This document shows, one piece after another, positions 1 through 11,715 of a DNA stretch of 64,000 bases. The number at the start of each line of letters is the position of its first letter. Position 1 is the stretch's first letter. The notes below the pieces were generated by a model. It was not told the origin of the DNA. It saw nothing but the letters and a program-made list of their open reading frames with translations, and did not search any database. Source of the DNA: Steinernema hermaphroditum (lineage: Eukaryota; Nematoda; Chromadorea; Rhabditida; Steinernematidae); the NCBI GenBank assembly GCA_030435675.1, contig CM059625.1, positions 2,604,001 through 2,668,000 on the forward strand. The letters are read 5' to 3'. The translations under genes were made by a program, and so were the position numbers.

Positions 1-640
1 TATCAAGAAGAAATCTAACTGGCTACTTAAGGCTTTCCTGGAATGTCTCAAAAATACAATAACGCAAATGTCGCTGTTATGTCCGTCTATCACGCACCAC
101 AGACATCCTTCCTTTTACTTTTCAGTAGCCCGGAAATTATAAGACCAAATCTAATTGCTTCGGAAATATCACAGCGGAAATACGGCTATTTGTTTTTGGC
201 TATAAGCACACGCGACATTTTATCGCGATGTGCGTCGGAGTGTCAACAAAGACGCATCAATTAGTACTCATCGCCCTTTCCATTGCTAAGCACAGAGCAC
301 TGCATTGCTTCCATTTATTAAAAGTGTGTAGTAAATAGGTATTTTTAGGTTAAGGAGCATAGAATTGCTTATTTACATACGTCATTATGGAACTCACCGT
401 TCAAGCAACGTCATTCTATTTTTCTGCTCTTGTAATTACCCGCCACTCAGGTGATATAAAACCCATTTCTTCTTTACAGTCCTGCTTTTCTTAGCTGTCT
501 TTTAGAAAACTATACGAAAAAGTTCCTTTTCGATAAAGGAGTATGAGTTCTATATGGTAGCTAACGCCACCCCTTCAGGATAATACAAATAGAGGTCGCG
601 GTCACCGGACCTTAAGCCACTTAAAAAGGCGTGGCACAGT
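1..640. other. 5' edge of window, no gene seen
   Basis: AT-rich sequence without an open frame that I can support. The short open frames here have no signal peptide, splice context or poly-A signal. It ends at the promoter of the first insulin-like gene. Confidence 0.5.
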
Positions 641-649
641 TAGAAGCAC

Positions 650-656
650 TATATAA
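650..656 (+). promoter_or_regulatory. TATA box of ILP-1
   Basis: TATATAA lies about 200 bp upstream of the ILP-1 start codon. The space between TATA and ATG ends in TTTCAG at 842-847, so it contains either a 5'UTR intron or an outron removed by trans-splicing. Confidence 0.45.
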
Positions 657-852
657 GTCTGGTTTTTTTAATCGTTTATATGAAACCGAAACATACCGAG
701 CTCGAGCACTCTGAGGACGGCGTTCCTCGTCTCGATCGGCGACTGTTTTTTGTGGCCCTTTTTTTGACGCGACGAGCTGCTGCTCTGCTCTGTCTTGTGC
801 CTGAAAAGATACGAAGATGATGTGCGTTAAATTTTGTTCAATTTCAGAAAAT

Positions 853-1244
853 ATGTCTATGATGCTGATGACCGTTTTGCTCGTTCTGCTTGCTCCACTC
901 ACGGCTCAGTGCAAATATGACCGTGTGTGTGGCCGAAACCTGACGAATCTCAGCGTGGAACTGTGCACATACCCCGGCATGTCGCACCCCTGCTATCGTC
1001 CTTTCCATATCCAAGGTTAGTTACAATAATTTAGTGCAAACGTAGGCGAATCTGGCCACATTTAGATGTGACGATGAGCCGACGCGACTTTATGGGTGAC
1101 ATCTGCTGTCGGCGTCATTGCTCGAAGAAGTTTTTGAAGAGCTTCTGCTGCTTCGAGCAGAGTTGCCTCGAGAGCTGCTATGAAGAATTCCGACCCCGCA
1201 ACTTCAAGTTCAACGACGACTCGCTGGAGTACGACGACAAGTGA
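853..1244 (+). CDS. ILP-1, insulin/relaxin-like peptide (10-Cys type)
   Basis: Probable secreted insulin-family hormone of 113 aa; exons 853-1015 and 1066-1244. Residues 1-19 form a hydrophobic signal peptide. The B-chain-like part has C26-x11-C38, followed by an extra C47. The 50-nt intron is in phase 1 in the C-peptide, the position and phase conserved in insulin-family genes. The A-chain-like part has CC68/69-x3-C73-x8-CC82/83 and two more cysteines at 88 and 92, so there are ten cysteines beyond the signal peptide region instead of the usual six. An RR pair before the A chain could be a processing site. The tail after C92 is acidic. I chose ATG 853 because TTTCAG ends six bases upstream. 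AATAAA follows at 1350. The family call rests on cysteine spacing and intron phase, not on overall similarity. Confidence 0.85.
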
Positions 1245-1355
1245 AGATCATGTGTTGTTCAGCTCCCGCTCGACCTCCGCGCTCTTCCTAGTACCTCTGT
1301 GTTGTGCTTCAATGAATTTTGTGTAGTTATATTGTGTGCTTTCGTAGAGAATAAA

Positions 1356-3100
1356 TGTTTCAAAGATGGGCAGAGCAATGCAGTTCTTCCGTTTACTTTC
1401 ACGATTTTAAAGCGGTTCGGGAGGTTTGGGTAGCAGTAAGGACAGATCACCAGTTGCACCTCGGCCAATACCAAGAAGTTAACCTTTCAACAGATTCTAA
1501 GCTGTGTCTTCGACGATCGTATTCTTAGCGAGAGCTTACGACTCCAGCGTAGTACGGTATTGTTTCACACACATCCGTTAATTACTTTTCAGAATTTCGT
1601 CTGGAAGATTAGTCACTCAGCGATAGCTTAAACAGATTCCATCTTGATCTTCGCCCGTTGACCACATTTGGCTTATTTTTTTCTCGCTAATGTGAGTCAT
1701 GCATATAATTTTCTCCTCAAGACAATGCCTTGTTTTCGACAAACAGGCTGCGGATCACCTGTTGTTTTCCGAGGATAGTTAATTGGATAACGACGTTTTC
1801 TCAGAGCGGAAGGCAATGGCTATAAGTGTTACCGTATAATCATTACGCACACAAAGTTGCGGTTGTGCTAGCTATGAAAACCTGCAGATCACGGGAATCG
1901 TTTTGCATAGAAAAAACATTCAGATAGCATTGAATGTACAATATATGATTATCTTGGGGACTGCCCTCAAATGAATAAATCAGCGTCATATCTGCTAGCC
2001 AAACGTTTTTGTGACCTTTTCGTTCAACGTTGAGTCATGTTTGAAGCGCAAAAACATAAACTCCTTTTCATAATGCTCTCTCAAAAAGCCGTCTTCTAAG
2101 CGTCACCTCTTGTTTTCGGCGGCACACCGTAATTAATTCCGATAATCGCGTCTGAAAAGGAGTCAAACAAAGACTAATATCTTCTCGATATCTAAATGAT
2201 GTCAGCGCAAAACGTTGTATCGTTTGAGGGATTGGGATTTAAGGGATTCTTATGAATGTGAACTGGACCGTGAAAATGACGTTCAGTCCGGATCTTTGAA
2301 AGTGACGAACAAAATCCGGATCGCAGGGGATTTCTAGAGTGTAGAGCACAAGAATCATTGGGCTATATTTATATGTAAACAAATGACCAGCGAAGGATGT
2401 GTTCGGCAAACCTTCTGATGGCTCTTTTGCCAACAGCCGTAGCTTGATCTTCCGCTGTATATTTTGAACTCTGCCGCCAAGGCTTGCTGATCGCCAACAC
2501 AGTCACAAGAGGCCGAACGATCCCGTCCGTGAATCACATCTGGTCGCACTCTGTCAACGGTCGAGCTGATCTGAGGTGAATCATTGGGATATGTTCACTA
2601 GGGCAGTTCAGTTGGAAACCCCCACCTTTTCATTTTACTGCTGGATCGTAATACCTTCTGCTGTTTTATTCCAATGCATTTGAGGTCTTTCTTACCTCTA
2701 CCAAAGCGACTTAATTTCAATTTTCTTAGTATTGCTAGCGCGGCTCGACAAAATCGGTTCAAGAACGGAGAAAATATAAATTTCGCTCGATAATTGACAA
2801 AACTTTTCGACATGAATAACTGATTGCCTGATGAAGAGTTTGCTTTTTTGATATGGCTAATTTATTATCTGTTTTCCGCTCTTCTGAATGCCGTTTTATT
2901 CAACTATAGCCAATTTGAACGTTTTAACTAAAAAAGTGTTCTCTGTGCCGAGCATAAATCACTGATCCCACCCACATAGTTCGCTGCAAAAAGCCGCCTT
3001 CTCGGGGGCCTTCTCCGCGGGCAATCGCACTTTTGACATTTGTCGACGCGTTTATAGATCGATCTTCCACAGCGAGGCGTTTTCTGACTTTTAAACAAAT
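1356..3100. other. Intergenic, no gene seen
   Basis: Between ILP-1 and ILP-2 only shadow frames are present. A recurring motif AAAAAGCCGYCTTCT occurs at 2083-2099 and 2988-3003 (see findings). A TATA-like TTTATATC lies near 3109. Confidence 0.5.
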
Positions 3101-3134
3101 GGCCGTTCGTTTATATCTGCGTTTTAGTGATCCA

Positions 3135-3688
3135 ATGATTGACAAACTTGCTCTCTCGCTGCTTCTGATATTGGTGGCGGTTGTAAGCGGCGCCAATGAC
3201 AGCGAGATTACGGTAACGACGACTACACAGGCCACGCAGAACACCACAGAAGAACGGAAGGTTCGGGTCTGCGATAAGACTGCCCAGTTCGCCCTCTTTA
3301 ATCTCTGTCAATATCCTGGTGAAGATTCGCCGTGTTTCACCTACGACAGCCCCAGTAAGAGGATTTGAACGATTTGCCACTTTTTCAACTAATTCATTTA
3401 GTTTTCATCAAGTCGCTCCTTCATAAGGTTGCTCGAGCTTGCTGTTCTGAAAAGTGCACCTGGAAGGTTTTCCGCAGTCATTGCTGCTTCTACAACTCTT
3501 GCCTTAATGAGTGTTATGGGTATAACCTGCCGAACCCTCTCGGTGACATGATTCGCCCCGACCGACTCTTCTATTACCAGCGTAAGAACATGACCAACAT
3601 CGAGATCGAGAACTTCCTCTTCGACCCCAATCGTCGCGAAGTTCGCAAGCGCAACCGTCGCGACTTCAAGCAAAGCCTTGATTTCTGA
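3135..3688 (+). CDS. ILP-2, insulin/relaxin-like peptide (10-Cys type)
   Basis: 168 aa in exons 3135-3354 and 3402-3688. Residues 1-20 are a signal peptide (MIDKLALSLLLIL...), followed by a Thr-rich N-glycosylatable spacer. The B-like part is C-x11-C plus a third Cys after x8, in the context YPGEDSPC, which matches ILP-1 (YPGMSHPC). The 47-nt intron is in phase 1. The A-like part is CC-x3-C-x8-CC-x4-C-x3-C, identical in spacing to ILP-1. The C-terminal extension of about 60 residues is Arg/Asn-rich and unlike normal A chains. ILP-1 and ILP-2 are the closest pair in the array. A longer upstream frame exists, but TTTTAG just before 3128 and the signal peptide favour ATG 3135. No clear AATAAA follows. 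Confidence 0.83.
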
Positions 3689-4990
3689 ATTGTGTACGTA
3701 TTGCCAGCCCCTATTGACAACACTTCTGTATCATGTACGGCGATAAATATGTGCGATAAGAAATGTTTCTTTTGGATTCTTACACTAAGCTTCTCTGTGA
3801 GTTCTATGGCCACTGGATGTTGCTTAGGCAACGCTCGCCGCCAGGAAGCTTTCAGCACCCAGGCGGCAAACATTACTCATAACGTTGAATAGGAGACATG
3901 CTCGCATTTGAAAGGCCGTCACATCCTGTTATCGTTCTGAGAGCCATTGACGCGCCATCTCGAAAATAGAGATCGTCTACGCAGGAAATGTGAGATAAAT
4001 GGAAATGAATACGGTGATCGCGACGGAGACTAAGCCGAAACATAGGGAAAAAGCAAAATGGTCATATCGAGAAATCAATCAAACTTGAAAAAAGTAAGTA
4101 AAAGGGTAGCTAAAACCACTAGAAGATTCGACGTTCCATCCGGTATCCCTCCTCAAGTAGACTGTGGCCAAGAGTCTTTATTTTGGCTGTTCTCTGAAAC
4201 CGTTGGTTTAATTCTCGTGCCCACGGAAAACACAAATAACCAGGTTTACCAACGGATCCGTCGATTCTCCGCTTATATCTGCTTATATCTCCGCTGGGTG
4301 TATGCTGTCATACGAAGTGGACTTTATCACAGATCATTCGAAAAATAAAAAAAAATTACCACATACTCGTTGCCTTACGAGTTTAAATTAAGCGGATTTC
4401 GGTCAGTGGTTTCTTATCTAGGGACACCTTCTCCGAAAGACCGAAAAATGACGACACAAACAGGGCCGCACAGTTTCTGTTCCTGATTTCTTGCGCATTT
4501 TTCTCTTGTGGGGGCAATATTCAATTGCAAAGGTGGTCATTTTTCCTGAACAAATTCCCACCTCCTTTTATGTGTTTATTTAAAGAAAACTGAGACGCAT
4601 CACCTATCGATTTCAACGTTCCAACAACTCACTTCTAAAGGCCTATTTCAGTCAAACTGATATGCTCATCTCCACACACGAATGAACTATTTCTGTATAT
4701 CCACTTAGGTCAAGCGATAATCGTGAAAAACGACTCAAAACTTCAAAATCCCAATAACTAGAGACATTCGAAAACACCAACTGTTGGATGGCTTTTATGA
4801 CGTCTTTGTGCTGGTCAACTTCGACAGTTAAAGCAGCATCTTTATAGTGTGCTCTCATGAACATATGATCAGGGGTAATGGGGGAGTGGCGCGCTCGTGC
4901 AGTTAGGTTGGATATATTAAGAAGATCGCAAGAAGTGGAGGTGCAGCCAGTGGAGGTAACCCTCATCACTCCCTTCCGGCGTTCTGAGAT
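3689..4990. other. Intergenic, no gene seen
   Basis: The frames here (for example 4058-4348 + and 4652-4969 -) show no signal peptide, cysteine pattern or splice context. I see no repeat worth naming. Confidence 0.45.
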
Positions 4991-5020
4991 TTATCGATAC
5001 TGCACGATTTCGTTCCAGAA

Positions 5021-5397
5021 ATGAGAGTGGCTATCATAATCATTTTACTCTGCTCCTTCTGCTCCAGCTACCATATATTTCCTCGTTGGGACGATTCAAA
5101 TATTACCTTAAGTGACTACGTTTCCCACAAGGTCTGTCACTATCCACTGCTTGACTACATCTCCACCAAAATCTGCGCGTCCTCCAGCCGACTTTCTGGG
5201 CTATCGCTGAAGAGAAAGGCAACATTCAGCTTCCAACACCTCGGCAAGTTACTCTCCGCATTCACCGAAAAAGCTTTCTGAATTCAGAGTTCCCATGGGG
5301 TGACCCGGTCTATCCCGTTGCCTGGGCCTGCTGCATTCGTCGCAAGTGCGACCGGAACCTGCTCACGGAGATCATCTGCCAAGACGATAAACAATAA
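5021..5397 (+). CDS. ILP-3, insulin-like peptide (6-Cys type) with a GC-AG intron
   Basis: 110 aa in exons 5021-5243 and 5288-5397. The signal peptide is residues 1-16 (MRVAIIIILLCSF...). B-like C-x12-C; A-like CC-x4-C-x9-C with no extra cysteines, so this is the simple six-cysteine form. To keep frame and the phase-1 junction seen in all the other copies, the intron must run from GCAAGT at 5244 to TTCAG at 5287, giving a 44-nt GC-AG intron. Without splicing the frame stops at 5281 before the A chain. A GT donor two codons later would run into a stop. TTCCAG ends two bases before the ATG. AATAAA at 5448-5453. Confidence 0.78.
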
Positions 5398-5453
5398 TGA
5401 AGAAACAGTTATATTTGCGAACATATTTGGTTTAGTATTTGCAAGGTAATAAA

Positions 5454-6790
5454 GTTATTTTGGTTTCTTTTCTACATCAAGATAGGGTTGACTGTGGGAC
5501 AGTTCCGTGGTGCTAACAGTGAAGGTATCGCTGTTTTTGAATTTGTTCACCTTCTTCCTACAAAGGGCTGAAAGCTATCCGTCCATTTTAACGAAGATAA
5601 AGTCCCATGATTAGCATCAGTATCATTCTTTCCAAGATTGTTTGTTGGTAAAATTGCACAGAACACAAGTTAAACGAATTATTTATAAAAATTTATGTGA
5701 ATTTTCTGATATTTTTCCCCTCAGATATTTTACATTTTAACACAATTTTGTGCGTTGTGCATTTATTTACATTAAATCATCATCTCCAAAAATGTGGGTC
5801 ATATATATTGAATTGCGGTCAACCAGCTACTTTTCTTTTTATCAGTCATTTAACTATCTTCTGCTGATTTGTGTCCCAAACAACCGCTCCGTCTCGCGTT
5901 TGGCCATTTGTTGTTTGTTGCATGGCCAGCTGTTTGGCTCACCAATCAATCACGAGTTTCGCCGTTCGCCACTTCCGTCTCTGCGCCTGTGATGGCGACA
6001 GACGCTCCGAGCTTCCCAGTCAACCTTTGCCCCACGACCGGCATCACTTTGTCAACAACACGGGCTGGTAACGACGAACGAAGGCACAAAAATGAGCGCA
6101 CTACATTGTACATTGCACGCAGGGCACAGAATCATGGTGTTTAATTGCAACTTCTGAAAAAGGGTTGGAAAAAGGTACAAGGGGGTCATAACTTTCGGAA
6201 ATCGCCGTCAGCATAATGTTCAAAGTATAATTCCAAAATTTGTAGCAGTGTTGACGCAAGTACAGCAAACTAAAGATGCTCATTCTCTGTGGGAGATTTG
6301 CATGAACAACGAGTTTGTATTTTCGGAGAATCGGTGACGTAAAAAAAGCAATTAATTTTCGTGTAAAGTGTGATTTTGTACTGTTCACGCCTCTCATAAA
6401 ACACACGTTTCCTTCTTCTAATTGTATTACGATCATGTTCTCGTATGCAGCGCGGACTCTCGCAGCTCAAGCCGTTACTTACGGAGGTCGTCAATAATTA
6501 ATTACTTGGATGCGCAGAACGGATTATTCCTGTTTTGCGGCTTATCCCGAAAGTAGTGTGACGTGAACACACGCCATATCTTGAAGTCCTACTTTGCAAC
6601 TGTTATCATCGAATTTGATGCCGGGTATTCTTTAGACCTCCCCTTGTTTTGGAGCTTATCATCATTTAAGGGGCCATGACTGTTTTTGGCGGCCAATCGT
6701 ATGTTGCCATTTGATTGCACAGACTGTGTCCGCGACACCACTTTATTTACTTTTCGGGTCGCTCAATACATTATTTAGGAATTTCGTCGG
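5454..6790. other. Intergenic, no gene seen
   Basis: Several overlapping frames on both strands around 5750-6500, none with a supported start, splice site or motif. Confidence 0.45.
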
Positions 6791-6807
6791 AATTTTGTTA
6801 CCTTGAG

Positions 6808-7185
6808 ATGAAGCTCATGCTCACTATATTATTATTATTCGGCGTCTTTACAATGAGCTCAGCATACGAACCGAAGTACGATGTATTTCGTCGCAAGAAG
6901 ACATGCGATACAATGGAAATTTCTCGTCTCTCCACTACAGTATGCACGATGCAGTCAGTTCACTTTTCCATGCAGTACTGTGATGCGCGTAAGTTTAATT
7001 GATGTTTTCTTAGGAACTTAATAGAAAATGGGACTAGTTTAGATGACTCGGCCGAAGCCTATACGAGGACGTATCAGTTGTGCTGCGAAAAAGCCCGATG
7101 CACCCTCCACGATCTCGCCTTCGAACTGTGCAGCCTGTGCACCGACGACTTCGACGGCCTTATGACGAATCTCCGAGGCTCATAG
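6808..7185 (+). CDS. ILP-4, insulin-like peptide (8-Cys type)
   Basis: 107 aa in exons 6808-6988 and 7043-7185. Signal peptide MKLMLTILLLFGVF... ends near residue 18 (SSA). B-like C-x12-C and then a third Cys after x11. The 54-nt phase-1 intron starts with GTAAGT. A-like CC-x4-C-x9-C-x2-C. The pattern is shared with the next gene, ILP-5, so the two are probably a recent tandem pair. The tail after the last Cys is short and acidic. AATAAA at 7222-7227, 37 bp after the stop. Confidence 0.82.
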
Positions 7186-7732
7186 GTTGCAATGAGTTGT
7201 TCGTTTGTAGTGAAGTTATCAAATAAACTGCGATACTGATGTGTGCAAAGAGGACTTTGAACAGCTTACGTGCGAACAAGTACCGCATGCCGGTCTTGCA
7301 TGGCGGAGCTCTTTGTCATAATGCGAGCACGTGAATGCGGAAAAGTCAGTTTTCGTGATAAAGCATTATGAGACGAGATGGGTTTATGATAACGCTCTCA
7401 TCAAGGCTAAAGTTCACTTACACCAAAAGGGTTAAGAAGGAGCATTGCGGACTATGATTCTGACAATTTTTAAGCCTGTCAACGTGCAAATAATTGTCAG
7501 AGTTCCGTTTAGAAGTGGGGGATTAGGCGCAAATAACACTTTTAGTCTATAATCAGGAAAACAAACATTTTTTTCTTCAAATATGGGCGTGAGACAAAAG
7601 TCGCTGTGTTTTATGATCTTAGATGTGGGTAGTCCGATAAAACCGGTTTAAAACCGGTGACCGACAGACTGGTAGATCGTTCTGACCGAATTTCAGGGTA
7701 CTAAGATCAACTTTTAATGGTTTCAGGACGAG

Positions 7733-8092
7733 ATGACGAAGCCTACAGTCATTTTGGTCGTTTCCCTCCTGTCAACCGTAGACTTAGCTAATTCCAGCAA
7801 GATCTGCAATACTACCTTTATTCGCCGGCTTTCCGAAACTATTTGCGACTTGGAACTGACAGAGGATAGCATTGAGATGTGCAAAAGACCCCCAATCTAT
7901 AGATACGGTATGTTAAACGATACAGAAAGGGAGAAAACATGTGTTTCAGCGCACACCAAGAACCCATTTGATGTCGTTAAATACTGGTGCTGCACAAAAG
8001 TCGACTGTGATCTTCCCTTTCTGCAACAGGAGCTCTGTGAGCCATGCGATATGAACAAGATTTACGAATATATCCTGAAGAGATTTGGTTGA
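7733..8092 (+). CDS. ILP-5, insulin-like peptide (8-Cys type) with an in-frame retained-capable intron
   Basis: 105 aa if spliced (7733-7907, 7950-8092). Signal peptide is about residues 1-20. B-like C-x12-C-x11-C and A-like CC-x4-C-x9-C-x2-C, both as in ILP-4. The predicted intron (GTATGT..TTTCAG) is 42 nt, phase 1, exactly where the other genes have theirs, but it has no stop and is a multiple of three. The gene therefore also reads through as 119 aa with 14 extra residues, one of them Cys. TTTCAG ends at 7726, six bases before the ATG. AATAAA at 8118-8123. Confidence 0.82.
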   Translation: MTKPTVILVVSLLSTVDLANSSKICNTTFIRRLSETICDLELTEDSIEMCKRPPIYRYGMLNDTEREKTCVSAHTKNPFDVVKYWCCTKVDCDLPFLQQELCEPCDMNKIYEYILKRFG

Positions 8093-8123
8093 ATTGTTGT
8101 TATTTTTTCTGTTGAAAAATAAA

Positions 8124-9490
8124 GCTGCTTTGCTTAGTGAAGGGACAACAAGAGGGTTCACAGAGATTGTTTGTCAACATCATCTGTTGCACATAAACTT
8201 GGTTGCTCTGACAACGAAACCAATCTTCTCATGCACTCCGCCCTAAAAGACTATCTTAAAGTCGCAAACGTTCCCACATGTATTCATGAATAGCAGAGTG
8301 CTGTGTTCTTCTCAAAACTGAAGATACCGTAGTAAAAAATGTGCTCCAAAGAATAGTATAAAGGTCGCGTTGAGCCAAGTCGTAAACAAAATTCGCTTCA
8401 TTTACGCACATGTCGTTTGCAAAAGACGGCTTTTCGGAGGACGTCAGTTGCAGAATTTGAGTGACATTTGTCATAATGAATGCCAGCTCGGTCAACGGCG
8501 CATACGGTTTTCATCGAAAGGAATCGGAAATGTCACTGAAAAACAGATGCTGTGCAGCAAAAGAAAGATTGTCGCAAGTTCCTTAGGAGTAAGGAAGTCT
8601 TTGCTGAGAGCACAAAAGTACCCTGAACCTATAAAGTTGAGCTTTCCTGGTTCGATTCCCTCAATCACGATAACTACTCACTGAAAAAAGCTACCATTAG
8701 AGGATCATAATCTCTATTTTATACTGTATCCACCAAAGGGTGTTTTCCTTAAACTGAATATCCTAGCCCATCACTTCCTGCTTTCCTTCTAGCCTCATTT
8801 GTCACAAATTTATTTCGAGTGTGAGAAAGTGAAAATGTCATTTTCACATGTGCGGGAATGGTGTGGTGCTCGAACGAAAAGCCGCATGAGAGCGGATGAA
8901 TTGCAAAGTAGCATCTCCTATCTGTAAGCGCGTGCGGGCATCCTCATCGCGGCTTCGGGTCTTAATTATTTATGTTACTCGCAGATCTGTCAGTTGCGAA
9001 TGCGCTGGATTCCCATGGGCGGCCCTTTTTCCGAGAGGAAAAAAATTCTGTAAGCTGTCACTTTCACAAAGCCGCCTCTTCAGTTCGCTTCTTTTTGCCA
9101 TGCGGTCCACTCTTATCTATCTGTTTGTTTTTTATGGGTATTTTTGTTGAAAGCCAGGAATAGAAACCATCGGTGGCTTTTTATCAGTACGACATGTTGC
9201 CATTTACCCTGTTTTTTTTCTAATCATGGTCGTAAAGCAACCGTTTTATGGCTTACAGTCGGGTCGGTCTCGCACACAGCCAGCAGATTTTGAGGAGTCT
9301 TTGTTTCCTTAAAATGATAACGACTGGTTTTTAGTCTTTCTTCCTATAATGGAGCCCGATGAAAGTGTAGTTTGATCTTCAAGTGGTTGAAGTTGAGTGT
9401 ACTTTGCTCTGGTACATCTTCGCAACTTTAGGGTACTTCATAGGGATTAAATCGCGCTTGAAAGTCGCGGCTACATAGCAGCATGATGGA
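8124..9490. other. Intergenic, no gene seen
   Basis: Contains a pol III B-box-like GGTTCGATTCC near 8650 without a convincing tRNA fold around it, and a T-rich stretch near 9210. Frames at 8370-8684 and 8896-9163 have no supporting features. Confidence 0.4.
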
Positions 9491-9507
9491 TATACTTTCA
9501 GGTGAAC

Positions 9508-9894
9508 ATGTTCCGCAAGTTCTCTAATTTCGCCCTTACATTCATCCTTTGTTTTTTGCTCGCCTCGGCTGCCCACGCGGCCCCATCTGGAAATGAAAGT
9601 GACGTCGCTTGGAAGCAGAATGTCTTGAGCAATCTACACAAGGCTTGTAAGGCCAACATCAGCTCGGACAAATACAAACATTGTGTTGAAGACGTTCGCG
9701 ACGTCTTCAGTGAGCGCTCTACTGTTATAGTTCCTTAAGTAATTATGCTAATTATAGTGTTTCCATCGCGCGAGCTCGAAACTCTCTTCTATCGCTGCTG
9801 CCTCCTCACCATCTGCACCCACTACGAATCGTCGCAGGACTGCTTCCAGGGCAAGTACGCCGAAGTCGAAGAGCTCGTTTCACACTTCCTTTAA
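9508..9894 (+). CDS. ILP-6, insulin-like peptide (6-Cys type)
   Basis: 112 aa in exons 9508-9709 and 9758-9894. Signal peptide about residues 1-24 (FALTFILCFLLASAAHA). B-like C-x11-C, A-like CC-x4-C-x8-C, six cysteines in the mature part. The 48-nt phase-1 intron has donor GTGAGC and acceptor ATTATAG. The A chain ends with an acidic amphipathic stretch and Phe-Leu. TTTCAG|GTGAAC precedes the ATG; the same AG|GTGAAC-ATG context begins the amide hydrolase gene at 43.9 kb. AATAAA at 9988-9993. Confidence 0.82.
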
Positions 9895-10012
9895 ATGACG
9901 TTTGCCATCGGTGTCGATTGTGTTCGTCCCTGTCAATCTACTCTCCCATGTAACCTCATTTATGTCGTACCTCTTGTATCTCGTGCTAATAAAGTGTTTT
10001 TGTAACCGCGGT

Positions 10013-10050
10013 CTTCGTATATTCATCGTGAAATTGATGAATATACGAAG
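10013..10050. repeat. Perfect 15-bp inverted repeat downstream of ILP-6
   Basis: Arms 10013-10027 and 10036-10050 (CTTCGTATATTCATC and its exact complement) enclose an 8-base loop. It begins 20 bp past the ILP-6 poly-A signal, where a hairpin could act in 3'-end formation. It may equally be a remnant of a mobile element. Confidence 0.85.
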
Positions 10051-11600
10051 TCAATAAATAAAGATAAAGGGAAGGGACACAGAAAGGTCGCAGCTCAGAA
10101 AGGAAAGACTATGGCTCAAATCGCTCGATGGCTAAGATTCGGTTCTATTCAACCAATAATCTTATATAGTCCCCCAAAATATGGCAGGAATAAGCGTTTG
10201 TCCAAAACCGACAATCATATAGTACACAGGAAGGAGGGACTTTCAAAAGGGACATGTGATGTGGTTGGCTGCGTGGTTACAAGACAGGTGAACTCAGGTT
10301 CGAACCCCATCAGGCCTTCTGCTCAGCTTTTCTGGGACCCGCGCTCCGTTTTATTTTTTGCACAGCTTCAGTTAACGGCCTCGTTTTCGCATTAAAGGGT
10401 TTCTTCTCTGGATGTGACTTTCCGACTTTTGTTAACATCTGCGAAGGAATGTTCATATTCCACTGGAGGCAAGCGATACATTCTTTTTCGACAACAGATG
10501 GCCGTATTCATGAATTGTACAGTGGCTAAACAAAGGAATGTGGTCTTGTTTTCGTCGATAGATCGAGCGCAAATTCTGTTTTTCAAAAAGCATTTGTAGC
10601 CCGTTGAAGAGCTCAGCCATTCCGTAATCTCAGTCGCGAACGAGACGCCGTAATCTGTGAGATGTCCTACACTAGCTTAACAGACGCTCAAACATTAATC
10701 CGCTTCCGATAACAACTTGTTTTCCCCGGAATTTCTTGAATCATAGAGCAGGATACATTTGACTGCTTATGGATTAAGATTAGCGAAAGTTTCTTTTTTT
10801 GGTCACGTTCAAAAGCGATCAAATGTGTGACGCCATTCAAAACAACTGGCAGGCTCATCTCTCCTTTACGGTCATTATTATAATTTAGAGGATGAGGGTA
10901 CATCCAGGCACGAAGTTGAAGTATTTTTAGAGGAATTAGAATCAGCACCAGTGGCACAGGAGCTTCAGAAAGAATCCAAATTGATGAACGGAAGACACTT
11001 AAGAGCTTCTTTGCCTCTTCACGTCACTGTACGTTTTCTGAATGACGAGAGCGGACAGCTTTCACCGCTACGTTTGCAAAGTGATGCTAACATTCCATAG
11101 CCTCAGGGAACATCGCCCAAAAATAGACACCCTTCCATTTTGGAAGGGTTCTCTACAGCTTGATAGTGCAAAAATCATTAAGGAATTCACATTTGATCAT
11201 AGATCACTAATTAATCTTCTTGTCACCATTTTTAAGGGTTGTTTTTCACGGTGCGATTAGGTGTATGACGCCATTCTCTTTGCCAGTTATCAGAAAGGAA
11301 CCTCACCAAATCGTTTAATAATAATAACCTCGACTTCTGATGGCCATATTTCATAAATTCGATTTTTCTAAGCACACTTTGATGTAATACATTTCTCAGC
11401 AAAACCTAGCCGTCACAACGGCCGTTTTTAGTATACCAATAAATCTCTAGGTTGTCATGTGAAAGGAAAAAAAAACGACTCACCAGCATGTCAAATGCTA
11501 CTGGTTTCGCATAGCCAAATGTGATTTGAGTCGGTTCTGATATCCGTCTCAGTCGCGTCAGTCATCTCCTAAATGTATATAATCAGTTACACACATCTTT
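10051..11600. other. Intergenic, possible pol III-like fragment
   Basis: GGTTCGAACCC at about 10298-10308 matches a pol III B box, and an A-box-like GGTTGGCTGCGTGG lies about 40 bp upstream. The T-arm stem does not pair properly, so a tRNA relic or tRNA-derived SINE is more likely than a working tRNA. Nothing else is supported in this stretch. Confidence 0.3.
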
Positions 11601-11715
11601 TCGTCTTCTCATGATGAGTATACCTAATAAAAAACAACGAGAACTTATATTGGGAGGCCGATCAGCTCTATTTCTCGAAAACTTGCGTGAAAACCAACTT
11701 CACCGATTTATTATG

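Noticed and set aside
10260..10310. tRNA gene
   Set aside because: The B box is good, but the T stem and acceptor stem do not pair.
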